A DNA stretch of 64,000 nt, from NCBI RefSeq assembly GCF_020515695.1, contig NZ_JAIWJA010000009.1, positions 186,001 to 250,000 of the forward strand, in the 5' to 3' direction. The DNA is from Pseudomonas sp. MWU16-30317 (GTDB lineage: Bacteria > Pseudomonadota > Gammaproteobacteria > Pseudomonadales > Pseudomonadaceae). The first letter of the stretch is position 1; every line of letters begins with the position of its first letter. The position numbers and the translations under genes are program-made. The notes under the pieces were generated by a model. That model was not told where the DNA came from, made no database searches, and saw only the letters and a list, made by a program, of their open reading frames with translations. Below, piece by piece: positions 1-7,411 of this stretch.

Positions 1-423
1 GATGCGCGTGGCCTTGGACAGGATGCGCATGACCGGCATCGAGCCTAGCTCGACCATCATTTCGAACGAGCGCGAATAAAGGAAGTCGCCCACCAGTACG
101 CTTGGCGCGTTGCCCCACATGGCGTTGGCGGTCGAACGGCCGCGGCGCATGCCGGACATGTCGACCACATCGTCGTGCAGCAGTGTGGCGGTGTGCAGGA
201 ACTCGATGGTGGCCGCCAGCAGATTCAGGTCCGGGCCTTGATGGCCAAGCGCCTTGCCGCACAGCAACACCAGCAGCGGGCGCAGGCGTTTGCCCCCGGC
301 CGAGGTGATGTAATCGCCGATTTTCGACACCAGCGGCACGCGCGACGTCAGCTGCTTCTTGATGATTTCGTCAACGGCGATAAAATCATCCGCCACCGCG
401 CGGTAGAAAGCTTGGGGTTGCAT
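1..423 (-). CDS. ispB: Octaprenyl diphosphate synthase, 5' part only
   Basis: Trans-prenyltransferase that makes the side chain of ubiquinone from farnesyl and isopentenyl diphosphate. The frame reads leftward from ATG at 423 (MQPQAFYRAVADDF) and runs off the left edge after about 141 residues. The substrate-binding GGKRLRP motif and the first aspartate-rich region (LLHDDVVDMSGMRRGR) are both visible, so the catalytic half is intact here. It is divergent from rplU, as in other Pseudomonas. The 3' part and second Asp-rich motif lie outside the window. Confidence 0.93.
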   Translation of the reverse strand, partial: MQPQAFYRAVADDFIAVDEIIKKQLTSRVPLVSKIGDYITSAGGKRLRPLLVLLCGKALGHQGPDLNLLAATIEFLHTATLLHDDVVDMSGMRRGRSTANAMWGNAPSVLVGDFLYSRSFEMMVELGSMPVMRILSKATRI

Positions 424-502
424 CAGCGAAAGGCGCTCCAGAAGGGTTGCGCGGCATGCTAGGTCGGGGGCGGGAGCCTGTCAAGGCGACACTTTCGACC
501 TC

Positions 503-531
503 TTGCGCCGCAGGCAAAGCTTACGTACAAT
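503..531 (+). promoter_or_regulatory. Putative sigma70 promoter of rplU-rpmA
   Basis: TTGCGC (503-508), a 17-base spacer and TACAAT (526-531). It lies in the 240-bp divergent gap between ispB and rplU and would give a 5' leader of about 125 bases before rplU. Seen by eye; no mapped start is known to me. Confidence 0.55.
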
Positions 532-663
532 CGCGCACCCTGAACTTCCTGGGCATCACCTGCCTTACGCAATTGCATTTGGGCCGTTCCAGCCCCGTGC
601 AGCCATGCCAGCCGACACTCTACTTATAAAGAGCTGGGTGAGCAGGATTATCGGAGAAATACC

Positions 664-978
664 ATGTCTTATGCAGTAATCGTTACTGGCGGCAAGCAGT
701 ACAAAGTCGCCCCAGGTGAATACCTGAAGATCGAAAAACTGGAAATCGCCACTGGCGAATCCGTAACTTTTGATCGCGTTCTGTTGGTTGCCAACGGCGA
801 CGACGTGAATATCGGTGCTCCAGTCGTTGCTGGCGCTACCGTTGTGGCTGAAGTGATCTCCCAAGGTCGTCACGATAAAGTCCGCATCATCAAGTTCCGT
901 CGTCGTAAGCACCACATGAAGCGTATGGGCCACCGCCAGTGGTACACCGAGATCAAAATCACCGGTATCCAGGCTTAA
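664..978 (+). CDS. rplU: 50S ribosomal protein L21
   Basis: Large-subunit protein that binds 23S rRNA. Its 104 residues fit the family. The basic C-terminal signature is clear (IIKFRRRKHHMKRMGHRQ followed by WYTEIKI). A purine-rich ATCGGAGA ribosome site precedes the ATG. It is followed after 36 bases by rpmA in the conserved L21-L27 operon. Confidence 0.98.
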   Translation: MSYAVIVTGGKQYKVAPGEYLKIEKLEIATGESVTFDRVLLVANGDDVNIGAPVVAGATVVAEVISQGRHDKVRIIKFRRRKHHMKRMGHRQWYTEIKITGIQA

Positions 979-1014
979 TTCAGCCTCGACACCCTCTACT
1001 GGAGTATTGAACTC

Positions 1015-1272
1015 ATGGCACACAAAAAAGCTGGTGGTAGTACCCGTAACGGTCGCGACTCAGAAGCCAAACGCCTTGGCGTGAAGATGTATGGCGGCCA
1101 GGCTATCATCCCAGGCAACATCATCGTGCGTCAGCGCGGTACCCAGTTCCACGCCGGTTACGGCGTTGGCATGGGTAAAGATCACACCCTGTTCGCTAAA
1201 ATCGGCGGCGTGATCAAGTTCGAAGTAAAAGGCGCCTTCGGTCGTCGTTACGTGAGTGTTGTCGCGGCCTGA
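1015..1272 (+). CDS. rpmA: 50S ribosomal protein L27
   Basis: Large-subunit protein whose N-terminus reaches the peptidyl-transferase centre. Its 85 residues begin MAHKKAGGSTRNGRDS and contain the family core GNIIVRQRGTQFHAG. Co-transcribed with rplU. A strong intrinsic terminator follows within 20 bases, so obgE downstream probably has its own promoter or depends on read-through. Confidence 0.98.
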   Translation: MAHKKAGGSTRNGRDSEAKRLGVKMYGGQAIIPGNIIVRQRGTQFHAGYGVGMGKDHTLFAKIGGVIKFEVKGAFGRRYVSVVAA

Positions 1273-1289
1273 TCGCGTTGACGCTGGAG

Positions 1290-1316
1290 AAGCCCTGTCT
1301 CGCGACGGGGCTTTTT
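1290..1316 (+). terminator. Intrinsic terminator after rpmA
   Basis: AAGCCCTGTC - TCGC - GACGGGGCTT with one wobble pair, followed by a T-run. It ends the rplU-rpmA unit. Confidence 0.9.
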
Positions 1317-1465
1317 CGTTTGTGGGGTGAGTCTCTTGCAAAGCTGTTTGTATGGGCTGCCGGCGCTGGATTCTACGGTCGTTGACGGGGGCCGCCGCGC
1401 TCATCTTTGCAAGAGCCTTATGTCTTTAAGTTTTTCAGCTCGCCCATGTGGCGAGGGGCGTGTCT

Positions 1466-2692
1466 ATGAAGTTTGTTGATGAAGTGTCCATCCGCGTCAA
1501 GGCGGGTGATGGTGGTAACGGTTGCATGAGCTTCCGTCGGGAAAAGTTCATCGAGAACGGCGGCCCGAACGGCGGTGATGGCGGTGATGGCGGTTCGATC
1601 TACCTGGTGGCTGACGAAAACCTCAACACCCTGGTCGACTATCGCTATACCCGTCACTTCGACGCGGAGCGTGGCTCCAACGGCGGCAGCACTGACTGCA
1701 CCGGTAAAAAAGGTGATGATCTGCTGCTGCGCGTGCCGGTCGGCACCACGGTGATCGATGCTGGCACCCAGGAAGTCATCGGCGACCTGGTCAAGGCCGG
1801 TCAGCGTTTGATGGTGGTGCAGGGTGGCTGGCACGGGCTGGGCAACACCCGCTTCAAGTCCAGTACCAACCGGGCGCCGCGCCAGACATCACCAGGCAAG
1901 CCGGGTGAGCAGCGTGACCTCAAGCTGGAGATGAAAGTGCTGGCCGACGTGGGCCTGCTGGGCTTGCCGAACGCCGGTAAGAGTACCTTCATTCGTTCGG
2001 TGTCCGCCGCCAAGCCGAAAGTGGCCGATTATCCGTTCACTACCCTGGTGCCGAACCTGGGCGTGGTCAGTGTCGACCGCTGGAAGAGCTTCGTCGTAGC
2101 CGACATTCCAGGCTTGATCGAAGGCGCTTCCGATGGTGCGGGCCTGGGGATTCGTTTCCTCAAGCACTTGGCCCGTACGCGCATCCTGCTGCACCTCGTC
2201 GACATGGCGCCGCTGGATGACACCAGTGCAGCTGACGCGGCTGAAGTGATCGTCAACGAGTTGCAGAAATTCAGCCCGGCATTGGCTGATCGCGAGCGTT
2301 GGCTGGTGCTGAACAAGGCTGACCAGTTGCTCGAAGAGGAGCATGAGGAGCGCATCAAGGAGATCGTCGATCGCCTGGAGTGGGAAGGTCCGGTCTACGT
2401 GATTTCGGCGATTTCCAAGCAGGGCACCGAGAAGCTCAGCCAGGACATCATGCGCTTCCTCGAGGATCGTGCTGACCGCCTCGCCAATGACCCGGCGTAC
2501 GCTGCTGAATTGGCTGACCTGGATCAGCAGATCGAAGACGAAGCCCGTGCGCAGTTGCAAGCGCTGGACGACAAGCGTGCGCTGCGCCGCAGTGGCGTCA
2601 AGAGCGTGCACGACTTCGGCGAAGACGATAGCGACGATTGGGATGAAGAAGACGCCGAAGACGGTCCGGAAATCATCTACGTGCGCGACTGA
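1466..2692 (+). CDS. obgE: Obg-family GTPase (ribosome assembly)
   Basis: Essential GTPase that binds the 50S precursor and ppGpp. The 408 residues comprise the glycine-rich Obg fold (KAGDGGNGCMSFRREKF, about residues 10-30, with repeated GGDGGDGG), a G domain with G1 GLPNAGKST (about 166), DIPGLIEGAS and NKAD, and an acidic C-terminal tail (DDSDDWDEEDAED). ATG at 1466 is chosen because it begins MKFVDEVSIRVKAGDGG and has a GAGGGG site upstream; an ATG 18 bases earlier lacks both. It follows rplU-rpmA, the usual neighbourhood. Confidence 0.96.
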   Translation: MKFVDEVSIRVKAGDGGNGCMSFRREKFIENGGPNGGDGGDGGSIYLVADENLNTLVDYRYTRHFDAERGSNGGSTDCTGKKGDDLLLRVPVGTTVIDAGTQEVIGDLVKAGQRLMVVQGGWHGLGNTRFKSSTNRAPRQTSPGKPGEQRDLKLEMKVLADVGLLGLPNAGKSTFIRSVSAAKPKVADYPFTTLVPNLGVVSVDRWKSFVVADIPGLIEGASDGAGLGIRFLKHLARTRILLHLVDMAPLDDTSAADAAEVIVNELQKFSPALADRERWLVLNKADQLLEEEHEERIKEIVDRLEWEGPVYVISAISKQGTEKLSQDIMRFLEDRADRLANDPAYAAELADLDQQIEDEARAQLQALDDKRALRRSGVKSVHDFGEDDSDDWDEEDAEDGPEIIYVRD

Positions 2693-2712
2693 TTTTGATG
2701 TTGTGGGGTGGC

Positions 2713-2778
2713 TGATGGCCTCTTCGCGAGCAAGCTTTGCTCCCGCCTATGGGGGCAAGGCTTGCCCACGAAGGCATC
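2713..2778. repeat. REP palindrome after obgE
   Basis: Imperfect inverted pair of the family seen through the window: GCCTCTTCGCGAGCAAGC... and ...GGGGCAAGGCTTGCCCACGAAGGC. Both arms have decayed from the consensus. Confidence 0.75.
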
Positions 2779-2837
2779 GGTACTGCTGGCGTCGTCTAAC
2801 TGACGCACCGCAGTCACCCAGACCCGTAGTAAACTAC

Positions 2838-2864
2838 AACGCCGCTCACTCGAGCGGCGTTTTG
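2838..2864 (+). terminator. Intrinsic terminator between obgE and proB
   Basis: Perfect 9-bp stem AACGCCGCT / AGCGGCGTT with a 6-base loop and TT following. It lies 38 bases before proB, so it separates the two units unless read through. Confidence 0.7.
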
Positions 2865-2901
2865 GTTTCTACGATTTCTACCGGGTAAAGGTTGGAAGAT
2901 G

Positions 2902-4020
2902 ATGCGGAGCAAGGTGACGGGTGCGCAACGCTGGGTCGTGAAGATCGGCAGCGCTCTGCTGACGGCAGACGGCAAGGGCCTGGATCGCGCGGCGATGAGC
3001 GTCTGGGTCGAGCAGATGGTGGCCCTGCGTGAGGCGGGTGTCGAGTTGGTGCTGGTTTCCTCGGGGGCGGTCGCTGCAGGCATGAGTCGGCTCGGCTGGA
3101 CTGTACGACCGAGCGCCATGCACGAGCTGCAAGCCGCCGCCGCCATCGGCCAGATGGGGCTGGTGCAGGCCTGGGAGTCGAGCTTCGCCGAGCACGGTCG
3201 CCATACCGCGCAGATCCTGCTGACCCACGACGACCTCTCCGACCGCAAGCGCTACCTCAATGCCCGTAGCACCTTGCGGGCGCTGGTGGAGTTGGGCGTG
3301 GTGCCGGTGATCAACGAAAACGACACCGTGGTCACCGACGAGATCCGCTTTGGCGACAACGACACCCTCGCGGCGCTGGTCGCCAATCTGGTGGAGGCTG
3401 ACCTGCTGGTGATCCTCACCGATCGCGATGGCATGTTCGACGCCGATCCGCGCAACAATCCCGATGCCCAGTTGATCTACGAGGCCCGCGCCGATGATCC
3501 GGCCCTGGATGCGGTCGCCGGTGGCACCGGCGGTGCGCTCGGTCGTGGCGGTATGCAGACCAAATTGCGCGCAGCGCGTCTGGCGGCCCGTTCCGGGGCG
3601 CACACCATCATCGTCGGTGGTCGCCTGGAACGTGTTCTGGATCGCCTCAAGGCGGGTGAGCGCCTCGGCACGCTGCTGTCGCCCGAGCGGGAGATGCTGG
3701 CGGCACGCAAGCAGTGGCTGGCAGGGCATCTGCAGACTCGTGGCACGCTGGTGCTCGATGATGGCGCGGTCAAGGCATTGAGTCAGGATCACAAGAGCCT
3801 GCTGGCCGTCGGGGTCAAGACCGTACAGGGTAGTTTCCGCCGTGGCGAGATGGTGGTGTGCGTGGCGGCGGACGGTCGTGAAATCGCCCGCGGCCTGACG
3901 AACTACAGCGCGCTTGAGGCGCAGAAAATCATCGGTCTGCCGTCGGACGCCATTGAAGGCGTGCTGGGCTATATGGCCGAGCCGGAGTTGCTGCATCGCG
4001 ACAATCTGATTCTTGTCTGA
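2902..4020 (+). CDS. proB: Glutamate 5-kinase
   Basis: Phosphorylates glutamate, the first step of proline synthesis, in the cytoplasm. The 372 residues comprise an amino-acid-kinase domain (VVKIGSALLT at the start, VPVINENDTVVTDE substrate loop, GTGGALGRGGMQTKLRAA nucleotide region) and a C-terminal PUA domain from about residue 280. Two ATGs lie in tandem at 2899 and 2902; the second is preferred because the GGAAG site abuts the first. proA is not adjacent. A lipoprotein-like creA follows after 13 bases. Confidence 0.95.
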   Translation: MRSKVTGAQRWVVKIGSALLTADGKGLDRAAMSVWVEQMVALREAGVELVLVSSGAVAAGMSRLGWTVRPSAMHELQAAAAIGQMGLVQAWESSFAEHGRHTAQILLTHDDLSDRKRYLNARSTLRALVELGVVPVINENDTVVTDEIRFGDNDTLAALVANLVEADLLVILTDRDGMFDADPRNNPDAQLIYEARADDPALDAVAGGTGGALGRGGMQTKLRAARLAARSGAHTIIVGGRLERVLDRLKAGERLGTLLSPEREMLAARKQWLAGHLQTRGTLVLDDGAVKALSQDHKSLLAVGVKTVQGSFRRGEMVVCVAADGREIARGLTNYSALEAQKIIGLPSDAIEGVLGYMAEPELLHRDNLILV

Positions 4021-4033
4021 GGGGAAAGCCGTC

Positions 4034-4498
4034 ATGCGATTGATTCATGGAGTACTGGGCGCGCTATTGGCGTTGCCACTGCTGGCGTCGGCCGAGGAAA
4101 TCGGGCAGGTGTCGACGGTGTTCAAGTTTGTCGGGCCCAATGACCGGATCGTCGTCGAGGCCTTCGATGATCCCAAAGTGCCAGGGGTGACCTGTTACCT
4201 GTCGCGCGCCAAGACGGGTGGCGTCAAAGGTGGGCTAGGTCTGGCGGAGGATCGCGCCGAGGCGTCGATTGCCTGCCGTCAGGTCGGGCCTATCCAGCTG
4301 CCGGCCGATCTCAAGGATGGCGAAGAAGTGTTCAAGGAGCGCACCTCACTGGTATTCAAGACCATGCAAGTGGTGCGTTTCTATGACCAGAAGCGCAATA
4401 CGCTGGTGTACCTGGTGTACAGCGACAAGGTGATCGAGGGCAGTCCGCAGAATGCGGTGACGGCGATTCCGATCATGCCGTGGCCCCATCAGCAATAA
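4034..4498 (+). CDS. creA: CreA family periplasmic protein
   Basis: Conserved protein of unknown biochemical role. The 154 residues begin with an apparent signal peptide (MRLIHGVLGALLALPLLASA, cleavage before EEIGQV). The body has the CreA pattern: VSTVFKFVGPNDRIVVEAFDDP, YLSRAKTGG, and two internal cysteines in VTCYL and IACRQ that could form a disulphide. Start at 4034 is 13 bases after proB, and this pairing is typical of Pseudomonas. The function is not known. Confidence 0.85.
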   Translation: MRLIHGVLGALLALPLLASAEEIGQVSTVFKFVGPNDRIVVEAFDDPKVPGVTCYLSRAKTGGVKGGLGLAEDRAEASIACRQVGPIQLPADLKDGEEVFKERTSLVFKTMQVVRFYDQKRNTLVYLVYSDKVIEGSPQNAVTAIPIMPWPHQQ

Positions 4499-4551
4499 GT
4501 CCGTGTATCAAACGCAGCTAACTAATCAGCTGAAAGTTTAAATTCAAGTTT

Positions 4552-4576
4552 GCCCTGTATGAATTAATGCAGGGCT
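4552..4576 (+). terminator. Possible terminator after creA
   Basis: GCCCTG and CAGGGC flank a 12-base loop and are followed by TTT. It is a weak 6-bp stem. It lies at the boundary where base composition turns AT-rich. Confidence 0.4.
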
Positions 4577-4651
4577 TTGAAGTTGTGGTTGTTATCGCCA
4601 TTAAGTATAAGTGGGATAGGTTGTTTTTTTGGATCGCCTGCTAGGCTGGTT

Positions 4652-4679
4652 TTGAACTGTGCACCTGGATCAATAATAA
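4652..4679 (+). promoter_or_regulatory. Candidate promoter of the CMD/TPP-enzyme pair
   Basis: TTGAAC (4652-4657), 16 bases, TAATAA (4674-4679), lying 33 bases before the first gene of the pair. It sits in an AT-rich stretch where chance matches are common. Confidence 0.4.
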
Positions 4680-4711
4680 GGTGCCGCTTAAATAACCAGT
4701 GGAGGCCTGTT

Positions 4712-5092
4712 GTGTCCGGCGATCATGAAAAAAAATCCCTTGGCATGGATGAGCTGAAAAATAAATATCACCCCGAAGACGTTGCCGAGCTGCAGCGATT
4801 AACCGAGTTCTTTCCTGATTATATGAACATGGTGGTCGAATTCGGTTTGGGTGAGATTTGGCAGCGTGCTGGTTTATCTGCTCGAGAAAAAGAGTTGGTT
4901 GTGCTCTCCAGCCTGATATCGCAGGGAGACGCCGAGCGCGCGCTAAGGCAGCATGTATATACCTCTTCTCAGCGGCAATTGCCCCTTGAGGATATTCTCG
5001 AGTGCGTGCTGCTACTGTCCCTGTATCTGGGTATTCCGCGCACATACAACGCCTTGGAGATTATCCGTTCGGCCAGTGAGGCGCGGCCATGA
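4712..5092 (+). CDS. Carboxymuconolactone decarboxylase-like protein
   Basis: A 126-residue protein with the CMD/AhpD fold pattern: EIWQRAGLSAREKELVVLSSL, then RALRQHVYTSSQRQLPLEDILECVLLLSLYLGIPRTYNALE. The conserved histidine of the CMD branch is present. The CxxC pair of AhpD peroxidase-type members is absent, so it is not a disulphide reductase. GTG at 4712 is chosen because GGAGG sits 6 bases upstream; ATG at 4745 is an alternative. It overlaps the following TPP-enzyme gene by 4 bases (ATGA), so the two are translationally coupled. The substrate is unknown. Base composition is lower in G+C than that of the flanking housekeeping genes. Confidence 0.75.
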   Translation: MSGDHEKKSLGMDELKNKYHPEDVAELQRLTEFFPDYMNMVVEFGLGEIWQRAGLSAREKELVVLSSLISQGDAERALRQHVYTSSQRQLPLEDILECVLLLSLYLGIPRTYNALEIIRSASEARP

Positions 5093-6804
5093 TCGTCGCG
5101 GCAGCGGTGCTCGATGTCATGAGTCAAGAAGGGGCGTCCCATATTTTCTGTGTGCCTGGGCAGTCCATCGATTGCTTCCTTGAGCGCCTAAGCGAAAGCC
5201 ACAAACTGGTGACGATAGTCGCTGCGCATGAGGCGGGTGCTGCATACATGGCCGACGGCTACAGTCGCGCCAGCGGGCGGTTTGGTGTCTGCCTGACGAT
5301 TGGTGGGCCCGGCGTCACCAATACCGTTACGGCAATGGCGACGGCTCGCACCGATCGATCGGCGGTATTCTTGATCACGGGCGAAACCGGCACCGAAGTG
5401 CAAGGCTGCGGCGGGCTTCAGGATTCCAGTAGCGCGGGTATCGATGCTTCGGCGATCCTCTCGCCGCTATTGGTCGCTCAGCGGGAGGCGGTATCCGCGC
5501 AGATTTATCGCCAGTTGGCTTATCTGTTTCGCAGGATGCTAAGTCCTGATTCTCGGGGGCCTGTGCGTCTGTCAGTGCCGATGGATGTGCAGGTGTCGGA
5601 TGTTGCTGGTCAGTGGAAGACCTTGCCTGGGGCGTTGTACTGTCCGCGATTCATCGATGTTGAGGCGTGTCGCTCATTCTGGAGTCAGGTAGGAAGCAGT
5701 CCCAGGATTGCGATTCTGGCGGGCTCGGGTTGCGTTCAATCGGCTGCGGATGGCGAGCTGCTTCGTTTCGCCGAACGCTTCAGTATCCCGGTCGCAACTA
5801 CGTTGGCGGCCAAGGGTATATTTCCTGAGAATCATCCTTTGAGCATGGGTGTTTTTGGTTGGTATGGCAATGACCCCGCTATTAGAGCGCTGGGTACGCA
5901 GGCGCTGGATGTCCTGATAGTCATCGGCTCTCGGCTGAACATGCTCAGTACTTTGCACTGGGTAAAGGAGTTTCAGCCAGTAGCGGCGTTAATAGTCAAC
6001 GATATAAATGTCAGCGCGGTGTTCAATAATTTTTCTATTGATCTGGCAGTGCTCGGCGATGCACGCACTTTTCTCGCGACTTTAAATTCGGTGGGTGAGG
6101 ATGAATGCTCGGCATGTTTAAAAAGTGCGTCCCAGCGAAGAGTGTGGTGGTCGGACCTGACGAATGTTACCCCTCGCTATAAGCCGATAATGCCTGAAGA
6201 CCAGGATCAGGTACTGATTCATCCCGTACGAATAGTGACTGCTTTACAACAGGTTATGCCGAGCAACGGCATGGTGTTTTCCGATAGCGGCGCCCATGCG
6301 TTTTTCGTTGGCCATTATTTTTGTAGTTGCAATCCGGGAGGGTGGTATTCATCGATCAAGTATATGGGGGCGATGGGTTGGGCAGTTCCTGCCGCTATTG
6401 GCGCGCTCCTGGCTCGGCCAGATAAGCCTTGTGTGGTCGTGACCGGTGATGGCTGCATGTTGATGCACGGTATTGAAGTGCAGACGGCGGCCCGATACGG
6501 CATCCCATTGATTTGTATTGTCATGAACAATGCTGCCTTGGGCAATCCTAAGCTTCGTGCTGAGCGGATCAGTCCGGCGATGGGTAAACTTCATGAGTTG
6601 CCCCGGCACGATTGGGCGGGCTTCGCTCGGGCTTTGGGTGTGGAGGGGGTGACTGTCACTGAGGCATCCGGGCTGTTGCCTGCACTGGCCCTGGCGTTTA
6701 GCGCAAAGAAGGCCATCGTGATCGACGTGCTCTGCGAGAACTCTCCCGCCCCCACTGATCGATTCGATGCGGTGGGGCGTGGGGAGTCGCTGCATTTTGA
6801 GTAA
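5089..6804 (+). CDS. Thiamine-diphosphate enzyme, acetolactate-synthase-like
   Basis: A 571-residue enzyme with the three-domain layout of the acetolactate synthase/pyruvate oxidase/benzoylformate decarboxylase family. The N-terminal PYR domain has the catalytic glutamate in AAHEAGAAYMADGYSR (about residue 47), the middle domain is around 190-330, and the C-terminal PP domain has the ThDP-Mg motif GDGCMLMHG...NN (about 450-480). It is not ilvB/ilvI-like enough to call biosynthetic acetolactate synthase, no ilvN-type small subunit is near, and the partner is the CMD-like protein upstream. Codon use is AT-richer than neighbours, and the syntenic position in P. aeruginosa (creA to rpsT) lacks it as I remember. 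Likely a 2-oxo-acid decarboxylase or ligase of a small accessory pathway; substrate unknown. Confidence 0.8.
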   Translation: MIVAAAVLDVMSQEGASHIFCVPGQSIDCFLERLSESHKLVTIVAAHEAGAAYMADGYSRASGRFGVCLTIGGPGVTNTVTAMATARTDRSAVFLITGETGTEVQGCGGLQDSSSAGIDASAILSPLLVAQREAVSAQIYRQLAYLFRRMLSPDSRGPVRLSVPMDVQVSDVAGQWKTLPGALYCPRFIDVEACRSFWSQVGSSPRIAILAGSGCVQSAADGELLRFAERFSIPVATTLAAKGIFPENHPLSMGVFGWYGNDPAIRALGTQALDVLIVIGSRLNMLSTLHWVKEFQPVAALIVNDINVSAVFNNFSIDLAVLGDARTFLATLNSVGEDECSACLKSASQRRVWWSDLTNVTPRYKPIMPEDQDQVLIHPVRIVTALQQVMPSNGMVFSDSGAHAFFVGHYFCSCNPGGWYSSIKYMGAMGWAVPAAIGALLARPDKPCVVVTGDGCMLMHGIEVQTAARYGIPLICIVMNNAALGNPKLRAERISPAMGKLHELPRHDWAGFARALGVEGVTVTEASGLLPALALAFSAKKAIVIDVLCENSPAPTDRFDAVGRGESLHFE

Positions 6805-6833
6805 GACGTCAGTGTCGCGCTACTCGCGCGCAC

Positions 6834-6862
6834 AAAAAAGCCGACCCTGGGGTCGGCTTTTT
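6834..6862. terminator. Bidirectional terminator between TPP enzyme and rpsT
   Basis: AAAAAGCCGACC - CTG - GGGTCGGCTTTTT, a long stem with A-run and T-run, so it works for both converging genes. Confidence 0.92.
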
Positions 6863-6879
6863 GTACATCAAACGACTAA

Positions 6880-7155
6880 TCAGGCAGCAGCCTGGCTCAG
6901 TGCTTTGATGTGGCCGTTCAGGCGGCTCTTGTGGCGAGCAGCCTTGTTCTTGTGGATGATGCCCTTGTCGGCCATACGGTCGATGACAGGCACAGCCAGA
7001 ACGTAAGCAGCTTGTGCTTTTTCGGCGTCTTTTGTGTCGATGGCTTTGACTACATTCTTGATGTAGGTGCGAACCATGGAACGCAGGCTGGCGTTGTGGC
7101 TGCGACGCTTCTCAGCCTGTTTTGCACGTTTTTTGGCAGAAGGTGAGTTGGCCAC
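6880..7155 (-). CDS. rpsT: 30S ribosomal protein S20
   Basis: Small-subunit primary binding protein for 16S rRNA. The 91 residues are lysine/arginine-rich helices (MANSPSAKKRAKQAEKRRSH). Translation starts at GTG 7155, with a GAGGAG site 7 bases upstream; the upstream in-frame extension is not conserved-looking. A consensus-like promoter lies about 55 bases upstream. Confidence 0.97.
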   Translation of the reverse strand: MANSPSAKKRAKQAEKRRSHNASLRSMVRTYIKNVVKAIDTKDAEKAQAAYVLAVPVIDRMADKGIIHKNKAARHKSRLNGHIKALSQAAA

Positions 7156-7207
7156 CGTCGAGCTCCTCGAAAGACTTGGTAAATATAGCGAACAAAATAG
7201 GCCGCGA

Positions 7208-7236
7208 ATAATGCCGATGCACTGACGCGTTGTCAA
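7208..7236 (-). promoter_or_regulatory. Sigma70 promoter of rpsT
   Basis: On the minus strand, TTGACA (7236-7231), exactly 17 bases, CATTAT (7213-7208). A perfect -35 and near-consensus -10, in the correct place for rpsT. Confidence 0.8.
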
Positions 7237-7411
7237 GAGCATGGCGGACGTTCCGCTGAGCGGTCAACGTTGCCAGTGAAGTGATTCACTTATTGCCCGC
7301 GACCTGTAAACTCGCGGATCTTTAGGCTCTGCCTGCTTTAGCGGCGCGCAGTATTGCACAACTGGGCGCTGCACGGGCCTGCTCTTTGTCCATAGGCGCA
7401 AAAAACTTTCG

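Noticed and set aside
565..1023. Minus-strand 152-residue frame over rplU
   Set aside because: Antisense of a ribosomal protein gene, no ribosome site or family pattern.
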